49,473 nt of DNA, from IMG/VR virus record IMGVR_UViG_3300030090_002183, positions 12,630 to 62,102 of that record. The stretch is one strand, 5' to 3'. Origin of the DNA: a virus. Positions 32,831-40,645 of this stretch are shown piece by piece (the first letter of the stretch is position 1; every line of letters begins with the position of its first letter). The notes below the pieces were generated by a model that saw only the letters and a list, made by a program, of their open reading frames with translations, was not told the origin of the DNA and made no database searches. The translations under genes and the position numbers were made by a program.

Positions 32831-34476
32831 TATTCTTGTCCTACTCCTAATTGTTCCATTAATTGTGCTGCACCACTACCTCCTTCTGGAGATTTAGTAG
32901 TTTTAGAATATACATCACCTAAAGTTTGTGCTTCTTTCATCTGAGCCATTTGTTGTGCTTGCATAGCTTGTGCTTCTCGTCTTTGAGCAACTTCTTCTTC
33001 AGAAGCTTGTAAAGATATTGGGACCATATTTACTTCTTGAATAAATCTAGCTGTTTCATCAGCATTTATATTATCAAGTATTTCTGGTTTGAATTGTGCA
33101 ATTTGCATCATTTGTTGCATAGCAGTCATTGTTCCAAACAATTCTATTTGTCTTGATGCTATAGATGCTTTACCAACTAAATCAAACTCCAGGTCAGCAC
33201 CAGATAATTCTTCAATTTCTAATTCTTTAAACATATTAGCACGTAGCATAATAGCAAATGCTCTTTCTAATGCTGGTGTTACAAAATATTTATTTAATCT
33301 ATTAACTGCTGGTGATAAAAATTGTAATGATAAATTTAATCTTTCAGCAGATTCAAATGCTGTCATATTTTTTCTATTCATTAGTGGATTAAACAATGGT
33401 ACATAGAAAGCATCTAATATATCTTCTTCTTTCTTTTGAATCATTGCATCATTAACAACAACATTATCTTGTGGCCGTAGTTGTTCAGGTTTAGATAGTG
33501 GATTACCAGCATTCCAATATATGATAGCACCTTGATCATTAGATATACGTCTAACACTACCATCATTAGGAGCTAACCAAGGAGGATTAGATACTCTTTC
33601 AGCACCACGAATACGAGATACTTCCATTCTATTTATCATTGGAAGAGTTGCAGCTACTTCTAATGCTGGACTACGACCATACTTTTCATAGTTTGTTTTA
33701 TAAAATCTACCAACAGAGTATGGCATTTCATCAAAACCAGACTCTAATACTATCTCTTTGCTTTTTAATTCAATATATATAGAAGCTACTTTCTTTTTAC
33801 TTTTAATTTGTTCTGTAGGAGAAGCATTTTCTCTAGGCATTACAATGTGAATAAAAGTATATTCTTTTGTAGATGTTTTAGGATCAGTTGATTCTTCTAA
33901 AATGTTTCCAGGAACAGACTCTCCAAACTGTTGAACTGCTTGACGAGCTGTAAGTTTAAACTCACGAATAACTGTATCTACTTCTCCTAGATAATTTTCA
34001 CAAAAATAAAATTGATTAATATAGTGTGATCTCCAATTTAACATTCTTTTTGGTGTTGATTCACAAAATAATGCTGTTGTTCCTATATATGCACAATGAT
34101 CAATACATTGACCCATCTCTTCATAAAAGTTTGAATCTTCGATTGCTCTCATAAATTTAGAAGTAGTTGCACTTAATGCTCTAACTACATTATCATTTTG
34201 CATTAAGTCACGATTTGTAGGTAATATTCTTATCCAGTTTTGTCCTTGTGGAAAAAGATGTGACATCATACCAGCTGTAAACATACGTCTAGCTTTTATA
34301 CCAATATCTGTAATTCTTTGAGCATCATCACGCTGACCTTTTGATTTTCGGTCCTGGATATTATCTTTACTTGGACTACAAAATTCTGCAGCAGCTTGAT
34401 ATAAAGTTTCAAAGTTAGCTCTTTCTGAACTAGTCTTCTCACGTTTATACATTTCAATAAGTGAGTTTACATTCAT
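32830..34476 (-). CDS. Portal (head-tail connector) protein
   Basis: 548 residues, the usual length for T7 gp8-like portals. Starts LIEMYKREKTSSERANFETL, followed by FCSPSKDN; later GRSPALEVAATLPMINRMEV and NRKNMTAFESAERLNLSLQF are typical portal blocks. The C-terminus is rich in Q, M and A (EEEVAQRREAQAMQAQQMAQ). The ring of this protein forms the DNA channel and docks the terminase, whose gene lies just upstream. Confidence 0.9.
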   Translation of the reverse strand: MNVNSLIEMYKREKTSSERANFETLYQAAAEFCSPSKDNIQDRKSKGQRDDAQRITDIGIKARRMFTAGMMSHLFPQGQNWIRILPTNRDLMQNDNVVRALSATTSKFMRAIEDSNFYEEMGQCIDHCAYIGTTALFCESTPKRMLNWRSHYINQFYFCENYLGEVDTVIREFKLTARQAVQQFGESVPGNILEESTDPKTSTKEYTFIHIVMPRENASPTEQIKSKKKVASIYIELKSKEIVLESGFDEMPYSVGRFYKTNYEKYGRSPALEVAATLPMINRMEVSRIRGAERVSNPPWLAPNDGSVRRISNDQGAIIYWNAGNPLSKPEQLRPQDNVVVNDAMIQKKEEDILDAFYVPLFNPLMNRKNMTAFESAERLNLSLQFLSPAVNRLNKYFVTPALERAFAIMLRANMFKELEIEELSGADLEFDLVGKASIASRQIELFGTMTAMQQMMQIAQFKPEILDNINADETARFIQEVNMVPISLQASEEEVAQRREAQAMQAQQMAQMKEAQTLGDVYSKTTKSPEGGSGAAQLMEQLGVGQE

Positions 34477-34676
34477 AAGTTATAGTTTCCAGATTGATTA
34501 CCAAGTCTTTCTTTAGCACTTCCCATAGGCTGGCCTTTAGTAACAAACAAAGATTCATTACCTTTTTTTTCTTTAATTTGTTTTTTAGTTGCTCGTGCAG
34601 CTTGCTCACCCTCTACTACTGTTGCAATCGGTGGTGGAGGTGGAGGTGGTGGTGGTGGTTTTGGTGCTGATCCCAT
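34473..34676 (-). CDS. Poly-proline small protein before the portal
   Basis: 67 residues: MGSAPK, then a run of about ten prolines, then a charged region (ATKKQIKEKKGNES) and GKERLGN-like end. Good ribosome binding site (ACGGAGAAAA). It overlaps the portal start by four bases. Short proline-run proteins at this position are common in marine podoviruses. The GGT/GGA repeats in the DNA (plus strand about 34632-34661) invite slippage. Confidence 0.6.
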   Translation of the reverse strand: MGSAPKPPPPPPPPPPIATVVEGEQAARATKKQIKEKKGNESLFVTKGQPMGSAKERLGNQSGNYNL

Positions 34677-34986
34677 AAATTTTTCTCCGTAATCTTTCTA
34701 AATTATAAACTTTTAATTTGCCATCAAATCTTTCAAATACAGCATATTCTAATTCTACTGGCATCAACGCAAATAGGCGTTTTAGGTTGCCTGTGAAGTA
34801 GTGAACAAAATAACAATCACACCTGTCAAGCTTATTTAATTGTTTTTTACCTAGTAACACATCTTTGTTATGGTACATGGCCATGACAAATGTTTTATCG
34901 TCACTATATACTATTCCATTTTTTAAATAATAATCAAAAATTTCCTCGAAATCTTTGCCATAATGGTTTTTCGCTTTGTTTATCAT
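34606..34986 (-). CDS. Hypothetical protein between terminase and portal
   Basis: 126 residues from the ATG at 34986, an uncertain start because the frame is open into the terminase gene. LDRCDCYFVHYFTGNLKRLF, then ELEYAVFERFDGKLKVYNLE and RLRRKIYG suggest a compact alpha/beta protein. The last 23 residues (STKTTTTTSTSTTDCNSS) are the proline run of the next gene read in another frame, so the natural end may be determined by frameshifting or simply by chance. Confidence 0.6.
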   Translation of the reverse strand: MINKAKNHYGKDFEEIFDYYLKNGIVYSDDKTFVMAMYHNKDVLLGKKQLNKLDRCDCYFVHYFTGNLKRLFALMPVELEYAVFERFDGKLKVYNLERLRRKIYGISTKTTTTTSTSTTDCNSSRG

Positions 34987-36358
34987 CAAACCAATTATCC
35001 TCTGCATATTCTTCTGGACCACTTACTTGTTTTGGTAGCTTTATATTATTATCAGTAGACAAATATACTTGTACTAAATTTAAATGTTTAGCCATAATCA
35101 TTGTTCTAAATGCATCAGCACCATGAGAATGTTTATCATGTACAGGTTTACCAGATGCATTTTCTCGATAGTTTTCTAAATGATTCATTAAATCTTCACA
35201 TAAAGTAGATATGTAAACTTTTTTCATATTACGTCTACATATTTCTATATCTTCTAAAATAGAATTAGTTTTTGGAACACGTCTAAAATTTATACCTACT
35301 TCTTTTGCTTTAGATACTAAATCTCCAAACAACATACGTTTAGATACATCATGTGGTGCATAATGACCACCATATTTATAATTTTTGCTATGAATAACTA
35401 CACCATAGTCTTCAATTTTTTTACCACTAGATTCGTGATAATCAATAATATAAAAATTATCGTTTATTATTTGAGCAAAAATAATTGATGTAGCATCACT
35501 AGTACCAAGGTCCCAAAAAGTATACACATGGTTATTTGAAATTTCCATAGAATCATATCTGTTTTCTCCTTTCATAATATCTAATTCATGTCCGTAGTAT
35601 GAATTTTCAACTTGAGATACAGCTTCATTCATATACTCCTGGCGAGCCATAGAGTAAGATATAATACCAGAATCTATTTCTTCTTGAATATTTTTATAAG
35701 GCTTTTGATCGTATGGACTAATTTGTCCTTGCAATTCTTTATTAATGTTAATATCTTCGTTAATCCAATAGTTAGTTTTTGTATCAGATAACGTAAGCCA
35801 TTGCGTAAACCAGTTATTGCGTTCTTTATTATTTTCATATAATCTCCATAAATGATTTCCTCTACCACGAAGTGTTCCATTAAATGTGACAAATGCACTA
35901 CCCTCTGTTAAGATTGGTGCAAGGAATCCAGATACTTCTTCTTTATGTAGAGAAAATTCTGATAATACATATCCCGATCCACCTTGTCCTACGAAATTTA
36001 AATTGTCTGTGCCGTCAATCTTTATTCTACTACCATTAATCAAGTCAAGAAAGAAGTCTGAATTGTTTTTGCGAGCTACTATTTGTTCTGGACAAATAAG
36101 GTCTACTAGTTTTTTACCACCAGCCCACTCACAAATGTTATCCCATAATGCTCTAGCTGCCCAAGCCCTGGTCGGAAATAAATAATAATAGTTACCTGGT
36201 GTTTCAATTGCTCTATTTACTAGACACGCAAATGAGGCCACATCTTTACCAGCCCTCCTGGGCCAACTTATCAACGAATACTGTACTCCATTATCAAAAG
36301 CTTTAAAGTATGGTAGTTGATAATCTCTAGGCTGAATTGTTGGTAATGTTATTTTCAT
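34934..36358 (-). CDS. Terminase large subunit
   Basis: 474 residues. Walker A-like WPRRAGKD at about 32-39; the ATPase acidic motif YVLSEFSLHKEE near 130; the nuclease domain starts at YTFWDLGTSDAT near 277 and ends with the conserved HSHGADAFR near 440. It drives DNA into procapsids through the portal and cuts the concatemer. The start overlaps the preceding small frame, with no strong ribosome binding site. Gene order (small terminase, large terminase, portal) is the podovirus norm, in minus orientation. Confidence 0.92.
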   Translation of the reverse strand: MKITLPTIQPRDYQLPYFKAFDNGVQYSLISWPRRAGKDVASFACLVNRAIETPGNYYYLFPTRAWAARALWDNICEWAGGKKLVDLICPEQIVARKNNSDFFLDLINGSRIKIDGTDNLNFVGQGGSGYVLSEFSLHKEEVSGFLAPILTEGSAFVTFNGTLRGRGNHLWRLYENNKERNNWFTQWLTLSDTKTNYWINEDININKELQGQISPYDQKPYKNIQEEIDSGIISYSMARQEYMNEAVSQVENSYYGHELDIMKGENRYDSMEISNNHVYTFWDLGTSDATSIIFAQIINDNFYIIDYHESSGKKIEDYGVVIHSKNYKYGGHYAPHDVSKRMLFGDLVSKAKEVGINFRRVPKTNSILEDIEICRRNMKKVYISTLCEDLMNHLENYRENASGKPVHDKHSHGADAFRTMIMAKHLNLVQVYLSTDNNIKLPKQVSGPEEYAEDNWFDDKQSEKPLWQRFRGNF

Positions 36359-36491
36359 TTATATTTTTTGCAAAACACATCATACATAAACTTTTGACTA
36401 AATAATCTCCATCAAACTCTTCAATAATTGGATTATCTTTAGAATCTACGCAACAACACTCTTCACAACTTTTATATCTTTTCTTTTTCAT
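36327..36491 (-). CDS. Possible small cysteine-rich protein
   Basis: A 54-residue frame with CEECCC near the start and CMMC near residue 38, a possible zinc-binding pair. It overlaps the terminase start by 32 bases and the end of the previous zinc-ribbon gene by 20. It could be real or an overlap artefact. Confidence 0.4.
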   Translation of the reverse strand: MKKKRYKSCEECCCVDSKDNPIIEEFDGDYLVKSLCMMCFAKNINENNITNNSA

Positions 36492-36645
36492 ATTCAAACT
36501 CTAATCCACAGAATGGACAATACAATGGGTCGTTTAATATGCTATCATATATTACATGAACGAAAAAATAATTTTTACATTTTAAACATATGATGTAATC
36601 CATATCGGTTATTTCTAATTTTAGTATTTCATCTGGTCTTAACAT
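36472..36645 (-). CDS. Small zinc-ribbon protein
   Basis: 57 residues from ATG 36645. The frame is open farther left, but into a region with different base composition. CLKC and CPFC spaced by 25 residues form a classic zinc ribbon. Such proteins next to terminase genes may be nucleases or DNA-binding cofactors; no further motif allows a choice. Confidence 0.55.
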   Translation of the reverse strand: MLRPDEILKLEITDMDYIICLKCKNYFFVHVIYDSILNDPLYCPFCGLEFEYEKEKI

Positions 36646-37056
36646 TGTAAATCTCAAATTTATAAAAGTTTGTTCATGGTCTAAATACCAAACAAATTGC
36701 GAGCTGGCTGCCCGAGCCACCCCAAAACTAATGCCCCACCCATTTTGCTAGCGTTTTTGCTATATTTATTAAGGTTTTTGACAGGTTTGAGCTCCCTGTG
36801 AGCCAAATCACCAGCTCTCCTGGAACTCTCAGAGCTGTGCAGTTCGCACCGAGCTCCTGGTAATACAAAATTAGTTATCTCCAGGTAGTCAGCATCTCCA
36901 TCCTTTGACCCTATGTTTATTAGGTTTAAGAGTGGCCCAATTATCGTACCTCTGAGGGACCTGAACAAGATTCCGATCACCACCGTCGCTGCTCGCTGCA
37001 TGACGGATGGATTAGATAAATGTGGCAAATGAGCAAATGAGAGAAATTGCGTTCGG
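36646..37056. other. GC-richer non-coding island next to the small terminase gene
   Basis: About 400 bases with visibly more G and C than either flank and several AGCTC-type repeats (near 36789, 36812, 36833 and 36851), plus an exact tandem of GCAAATGA at 37025-37040. Motifs AGCTCCTG and GCAAAT also form the iteron region of unit B (40646-40777). A 163-codon frame crosses the area but reads like non-coding sequence. It may be a packaging or replication site. Confidence 0.45.
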
Positions 37057-37422
37057 CTATTTTTGTAGGCAACCACCACACTCCCCACAGTAACTTTTTC
37101 TGATGATAGTAATGTCTTGGGATTCTTCGCCGAGGTTTGCGAGCTGTCCAAGTTTAGCTGAGGCTTGAGCATTGCCTTTGGATGACTCCTCGAATAGATG
37201 CTCTAATACACGTGTGCGTAAGAGAGATTTATCCTCGAGTATCTGAGAGAGGTCTACACCCCCTGATTTTTTTGTCTTGTCTTTTTCTTTCTCTATATAT
37301 GTTTGTAGTCTCTTATGAATGTTTGCGTATGTGTTAGCTAGTGACCATAACTGTTTGTTATCTGATGATTTGATTTCGTTGTAGATTTCTTGTTGTGTTT
37401 TCATAAAAGTAGAATAATTCAT
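37057..37422 (-). CDS. Probable small terminase subunit
   Basis: 121 residues from ATG 37422. Helical N-terminus (QQEIYNEIKSSDNKQLWSLA, NTYANIHKRLQTYIEKEKDK), a central LSQILEDKSLLRTRVLEHLF helix and a C-terminus with YCGECGGC. Size and composition fit small terminases that bind pac/cos DNA. It is the first gene of the minus-strand late block, with the terminase large subunit about 700 bases downstream. Confidence 0.6.
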   Translation of the reverse strand: MNYSTFMKTQQEIYNEIKSSDNKQLWSLANTYANIHKRLQTYIEKEKDKTKKSGGVDLSQILEDKSLLRTRVLEHLFEESSKGNAQASAKLGQLANLGEESQDITIIRKSYCGECGGCLQK

Positions 37423-37458
37423 CAATATGACCTAAATAAATGTAAATCTATAAAAAAC

Positions 37459-37516
37459 GGCTTACGAGGATTGCGTATAATCAACTTTCTCCTATCAAGT
37501 AATGCTACGGGTCATC
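37459..37516 (-). repeat. 58-base element, inverted partner of 11587-11644
   Basis: Starts GGCTTACGAGGATTGCGTAT on the plus strand; aligned to the reverse complement of 11587-11644 it matches 50 of 58 bases. Read on the minus strand it lies directly upstream of the small terminase gene. The flank at about 37439-37453 (TAAATGTAAATCTAT) recurs at 47270-47284 in the unit-B riboswitch promoter region. Together the two elements bracket the whole late block of the first unit. Confidence 0.7.
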
Positions 37517-37581
37517 TGATATTTGGGGTTTTTTGTTCCTTAACTTAATTCACCCTAGGGATTTGTTATTGCCAGAAGTAC

Positions 37582-37610
37582 AAAAAAAAAGGACACCATT
37601 TCTGATGTCC
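37582..37610 (-). terminator. Terminator of the unit-B minus-strand early genes
   Basis: Minus strand GGACA (37610-37606) pairs with TGTCC (37595-37591), followed by nine T (37590-37582). It ends leftward transcription coming from 37632-40552 and separates it from the late block of the first unit. Confidence 0.8.
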
Positions 37611-37631
37611 TCTCTGATACTTTGTTTGTCG

Positions 37632-37703
37632 TTAAGTTATGATTAAAATAAACAACACAACTATTAACAGATATAACAAAGTTGCACCTATTGTTTTATC
37701 CAT
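37632..37703 (-). CDS. Membrane micropeptide (23 residues)
   Basis: MDKTIGATLLYLLIVVLFII-type single membrane helix ending IIT. Its ribosome binding site (GGAGGAGGC) lies in the end of the previous gene, which it overlaps by eight bases. Last gene before the terminator. Confidence 0.5.
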   Translation of the reverse strand: MDKTIGATLLYLLIVVLFILIIT

Positions 37704-37884
37704 TAGCCTCCTCCTCTGAAACAAGAAAGATACCACTACCTTCTAACTCATCCATACTTTCTACACCGATAAAAGATAACGCATCCTCTTGATTTTCAAA
37801 TGTCTTGAGGTCGTTATTTTCATCAAGAATATATTCATCTCCATTTATAGAGATGCCATTAATATGTCTAGCAATACACCACAT
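37696..37884 (-). CDS. Hypothetical small acidic protein
   Basis: 62 acidic residues containing DEYILDENNDLKTFENQEDA and a second acidic helix. Start overlaps the previous stop. No family recognised; an early host-interaction protein is possible. Confidence 0.55.
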   Translation of the reverse strand: MWCIARHINGISINGDEYILDENNDLKTFENQEDALSFIGVESMDELEGSGIFLVSEEEANG

Positions 37885-38549
37885 TATGAAACCTCCTCTA
37901 CTTCAGTTTGATAGCCACAATGATAAACATAATTACACTCATTATTCTGTTGAATAATAGTTAACACATCCTCAAACCAATCAATTAATTTAGATGGCGT
38001 ATATTCTCTTTCGTATTGTGTGCATCTTTTACGAAGAGTAACACCTTTCATGGCATATGTTCCACTAATTGATTTTTTAGGCGTTTCTAGTCGTCTAGAA
38101 GGCAAGCTTGGTAACTGTTGCTTTGAACATCCTACAATATATAATTTAGTAGGCTTGGATGCGACATGACCAAAATCGAATTGGTCAATCTCTATTACGA
38201 ATCCACCAAAATTATCGTAGTCACCAATCAATGGTAATCTATGTTCACCACCATTGTATTTATGCTTGAATAATTTTGACCCATGAGGATGTTCCAAGAT
38301 ACCACCTCGTTCACGAACAGTATCAATAGACCACAAAGCTAATTCCTTTTCATCTAATCTAGGTTTAGCCATATGAGACAACTGACCCCATGCTCTACAT
38401 GGTGGATGACATACAACGGGGTCATTCCCATTGTATGTTTTTGCACCTCTATCAATATCATAACAATCCCAAGACATTCTTAATTTGTAAGAAGAATCTC
38501 TACGAACAAACAACGCTATGAATTTCTTTGCACATTTAAACATTATCAA
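37884..38549 (-). CDS. Conserved phage protein with CHPPCRAW motif
   Basis: 221 residues. NDPVVCHPPCRAWGQLSHMA near residue 45, LALWSIDTVRERGGILEHPH, and FDFGHVASKPTKLYIVGC form three blocks seen in many phage proteins of unknown activity. The PPC with flanking residues recalls cytosine-C5 methyltransferases, but no SAM-binding loop is visible, so a methyltransferase call is not justified. Translation starts within the previous gene (14-base overlap). Confidence 0.6.
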   Translation of the reverse strand: MIMFKCAKKFIALFVRRDSSYKLRMSWDCYDIDRGAKTYNGNDPVVCHPPCRAWGQLSHMAKPRLDEKELALWSIDTVRERGGILEHPHGSKLFKHKYNGGEHRLPLIGDYDNFGGFVIEIDQFDFGHVASKPTKLYIVGCSKQQLPSLPSRRLETPKKSISGTYAMKGVTLRKRCTQYEREYTPSKLIDWFEDVLTIIQQNNECNYVYHCGYQTEVEEVS

Positions 38550-38943
38550 CCTCCATTATTGGTTTTTCTTGATAGTTATAACATCTAAGTAATGATGCTA
38601 ATCCACTACCTTGTGAAATGAAATGCCTTATCTTTCTTTCATTAAGATATTTGCTCAAGAACAAGATAGTAAAAGAAGAATCGTTTGCACCGATATTCCA
38701 ATTATCAATATCTTTGATTGGTGTTCCACCTTCTCCACAATAATTAACCCCATCTTTCCAATTATATATTCTGAACACATTGCCAGAGTCACAATCTTCA
38801 AGAATCCATTCAGCATCAATCTTATAATCGTCACCCGTAGAGTTAGGAAGACCGAATGCTTCAACAAGTTTCTGATAGCTAATAACAATGTAGCCAATAA
38901 GACTACCATTGATAACATCAGAAAATTTAACCTCATGTTTCAT
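38536..38943 (-). CDS. Hypothetical protein related to 2247-2780
   Basis: 135 residues. NGSLIGYIVISYQKLVEAFG, DDYKIDAEWILED and VFRIYNWKDG form the core shared with the first-unit protein at 2247-2780, and the ending carries a conserved W-x-I-G segment. Function unknown. A small domain found in both early regions is likely to be useful in infection. Confidence 0.65.
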   Translation of the reverse strand: MKHEVKFSDVINGSLIGYIVISYQKLVEAFGLPNSTGDDYKIDAEWILEDCDSGNVFRIYNWKDGVNYCGEGGTPIKDIDNWNIGANDSSFTILFLSKYLNERKIRHFISQGSGLASLLRCYNYQEKPIMEVDNV

Positions 38944-38945
38944 AC

Positions 38946-39098
38946 TTATACCTCATCTTTCTTTTTATCTATTTTTTGAATTATTTCCATTTTATCGCCA
39001 TCAAGATTAACAACATTACCCTCCACCTCAAAACCTAGGTTTGATAATGATTTTATTAATTGATTACGATACTCAACGTCTTGCTTTGTACTTCTCAT
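38946..39098 (-). CDS. Hypothetical small protein
   Basis: 50 residues; start ATG 39098. Ends in KKKDEV, like the following upstream gene (IKKDEV), because a TTATACCTCATCTTTCTT segment is repeated at both ends. Helical and charged. No function recognised. Confidence 0.5.
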   Translation of the reverse strand: MRSTKQDVEYRNQLIKSLSNLGFEVEGNVVNLDGDKMEIIQKIDKKKDEV

Positions 39099-39099
39099 T

Positions 39100-39315
39100 T
39101 TATACCTCATCTTTCTTAATTGAATCTATGAATGATTTTTTAAAAACTCGATAGATGATACTATGCTCATCCCACCAATCATCCTTATCCAATTTTGCTA
39201 ATACTTTTTCTACCTCATCGGATGTACTTCCGTCATCCCCTACAACGATGTCAATAGCCTCTTTGATTATAGGCGTTGTGTACATCATCGTATCTGTGTA
39301 ATCTTTATTTTTCAT
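39100..39315 (-). CDS. Hypothetical acidic protein
   Basis: 71 residues from ATG 39315, preceded by GAAAGGAAAAAA. Contains TTPIIKEAIDIVVGDDGSTS and DDWWDEHS. No recognised family. Confidence 0.55.
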   Translation of the reverse strand: MKNKDYTDTMMYTTPIIKEAIDIVVGDDGSTSDEVEKVLAKLDKDDWWDEHSIIYRVFKKSFIDSIKKDEV

Positions 39316-39371
39316 TTTTTTCCTTTCATTAAAAAAACAATGTACCATGACCTGTAAAACTTATCGAGAAC

Positions 39372-39410
39372 ATAATAAAAAAAAACCCACCATTTTACTG
39401 ATGAGTTTTT
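39372..39410 (-). terminator. Terminator between minus-strand early genes
   Basis: Minus strand ACTCATC and GGTGGGT form a seven-pair stem with G-U pairs around AGTAAAAT, followed by nine T (towards 39377). On the plus strand the same hairpin is followed by five T, so it may work both ways. Confidence 0.7.
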
Positions 39411-39621
39411 ATGCCTTCATTGTAAAAAATCAGGATCAAAGTTTCCACGCAAAACTAGTAAACGAATTGGTGGCTTTGAGTTTCAACAATTTTTACAATG
39501 TAATATGTACCATGTGGTAGTTGATTTCCTAAATCATTAAATACAGTATTGCCAGAGACAGCTGGCTTCATCTTGTGTATTTCATCCATAGGAATTGCTA
39601 AATAATCATCTATTTCGTACA
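39411..39621 (-). other. Short gap with one possible micro-frame
   Basis: About 210 bases between a terminator and the next gene. A minus-strand frame starting at the ATG near 39622 (MYEIDDYLAIPMDEIHKMKP, continuing through a TVFND segment) is open and plausible as an additional small protein of roughly 40-50 codons, preceded by GGGAGGTAGATTA. Its end was not settled by eye. Confidence 0.4.
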
Positions 39622-39789
39622 TTAATCTACCTCCCTTGCTTCTGCTTGAGTATTAAGATAAGCCATACTGAAATGTTTTTCTAAAAACTTTGTTTCAGAT
39701 GTCCATGCTTCACAGCAAGCTTCTTGTTCTGAATTAGCTTCAATATCTACACTCCAAGTTGATGTGAATTCTACAGTATATTTAGCCAT
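39622..39789 (-). CDS. Small acidic protein, one of a duplicated MAKY pair
   Basis: 55 residues beginning MAKYTVEFTSTWSVDIEANS. It is a diverged copy of the 46-residue neighbour (MAKYIVTFSGSIEVEDESSE). A 25-base identical segment covering ribosome binding site and start occurs at both starts (39779-39803 and 39912-39936). Probably a small beta-sheet domain. Function unknown. Confidence 0.6.
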   Translation of the reverse strand: MAKYTVEFTSTWSVDIEANSEQEACCEAWTSETKFLEKHFSMAYLNTQAEAREVD

Positions 39790-39922
39790 GATTTACCTCC
39801 TTTGCTTCAAACTCTAAATCGTCTGATAGGTTAAGATTTTGAACGTATGCGATTGCACTAGCTTCTGAAGATTCATCTTCAACTTCAATACTACCACTAA
39901 ATGTTACTATGTATTTAGCCAT
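39782..39922 (-). CDS. Small acidic protein, second of the MAKY pair
   Basis: 46 residues, MAKYIVTFSGSIEVEDESSE at the start and KEVNHG at the end. The KEVNHG ending is also that of the upstream zinc-finger gene, because the duplicated segment includes the next ribosome binding site. Local tandem duplication is the simplest explanation. Confidence 0.6.
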   Translation of the reverse strand: MAKYIVTFSGSIEVEDESSEASAIAYVQNLNLSDDLEFEAKEVNHG

Positions 39923-40121
39923 GATTTACCTCCTTTACAAATTCAGCTTCTTGTTCAGCTGCACAATCACCACAAATCCATCCCTCGATTATAGCGTTTT
40001 CTAATTCAAGATAACCACTATATCGATTGACAAATCTGCCACTACCAAAGTGACATGGTTTTTTACACTCCAAACATACTTGAACACCATGTACATTTAT
40101 TGTCGGAATTTTATCAGTCAT
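39915..40121 (-). CDS. Small zinc-finger protein
   Basis: 68 residues with CLECKKPCHFGSGRFVNR and, 18 residues later, CGDC: a four-cysteine zinc site. Short proteins with GSGRFVNR are common in marine phages. Likely nucleic-acid or protein binding. Confidence 0.6.
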   Translation of the reverse strand: MTDKIPTINVHGVQVCLECKKPCHFGSGRFVNRYSGYLELENAIIEGWICGDCAAEQEAEFVKEVNHG

Positions 40122-40552
40122 TATTTTATCCTCATATTAGATGTTATAAACTCACGAATCACGTTATGAATTTGTCCATAACAATCATCATCTTTATCAG
40201 TACTACTATCAGTTTCATATTCTGTTCGGAATATATCCATGATTTTATTTGTTAACTCATCAGTTACTGTATTCAGAGAAGACAATCGTTCCCACCAAAT
40301 ATCTTTAACTACTCTAGTCATAGAGTCATCCCAAAACATATCCTTTCTTTCATCAAAAGGATTATCTTTATCAAACCCTACAACGTGTTCAACAACACCC
40401 ATTGTTGCTGCTAATTCAGACGGCAAATTTAATATAGCATCCACAGTTGATTTACCTGTAGTTTCATAAGTTTGTGAATACTCATTATCTCCGTCTCTGA
40501 TAGTCCATCCTATACGATATGGCATATCATAATTTATCTTTGGCACTGCCAT
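40121..40552 (-). CDS. Hypothetical protein, first of the leftward early operon
   Basis: 143 acidic residues beginning MAVPKINYDMPYRIGWTIRD. No family recognised. It faces the iteron region and should be transcribed from a leftward promoter in 40553-40640. Its stop overlaps the next start as TAATG. Confidence 0.6.
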   Translation of the reverse strand: MAVPKINYDMPYRIGWTIRDGDNEYSQTYETTGKSTVDAILNLPSELAATMGVVEHVVGFDKDNPFDERKDMFWDDSMTRVVKDIWWERLSSLNTVTDELTNKIMDIFRTEYETDSSTDKDDDCYGQIHNVIREFITSNMRIK

Positions 40553-40645
40553 TTATTACCTACCTTTCTTTGATTAAAAAAGTAAAGTATCAAACGACAT
40601 TTACATTTAAAAGAAAATAAATAACTTTTTTTTTGGTTCAATTTT

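Noticed and set aside
34890-35126. Plus-strand frame over the terminase end
   Set aside because: Antisense shadow of terminase with no start signal.
36681-37172. 163-codon minus-strand frame across the GC-richer island
   Set aside because: Overlaps the small terminase gene by 116 bases, has no good start site and its translation lacks any recognisable domain; higher GC makes long open frames likelier by chance.
37884-38549. Cytosine-C5 methyltransferase call from the PPC motif
   Set aside because: The SAM-binding loop and the ENV motif are missing, so the PPC alone is not sufficient.
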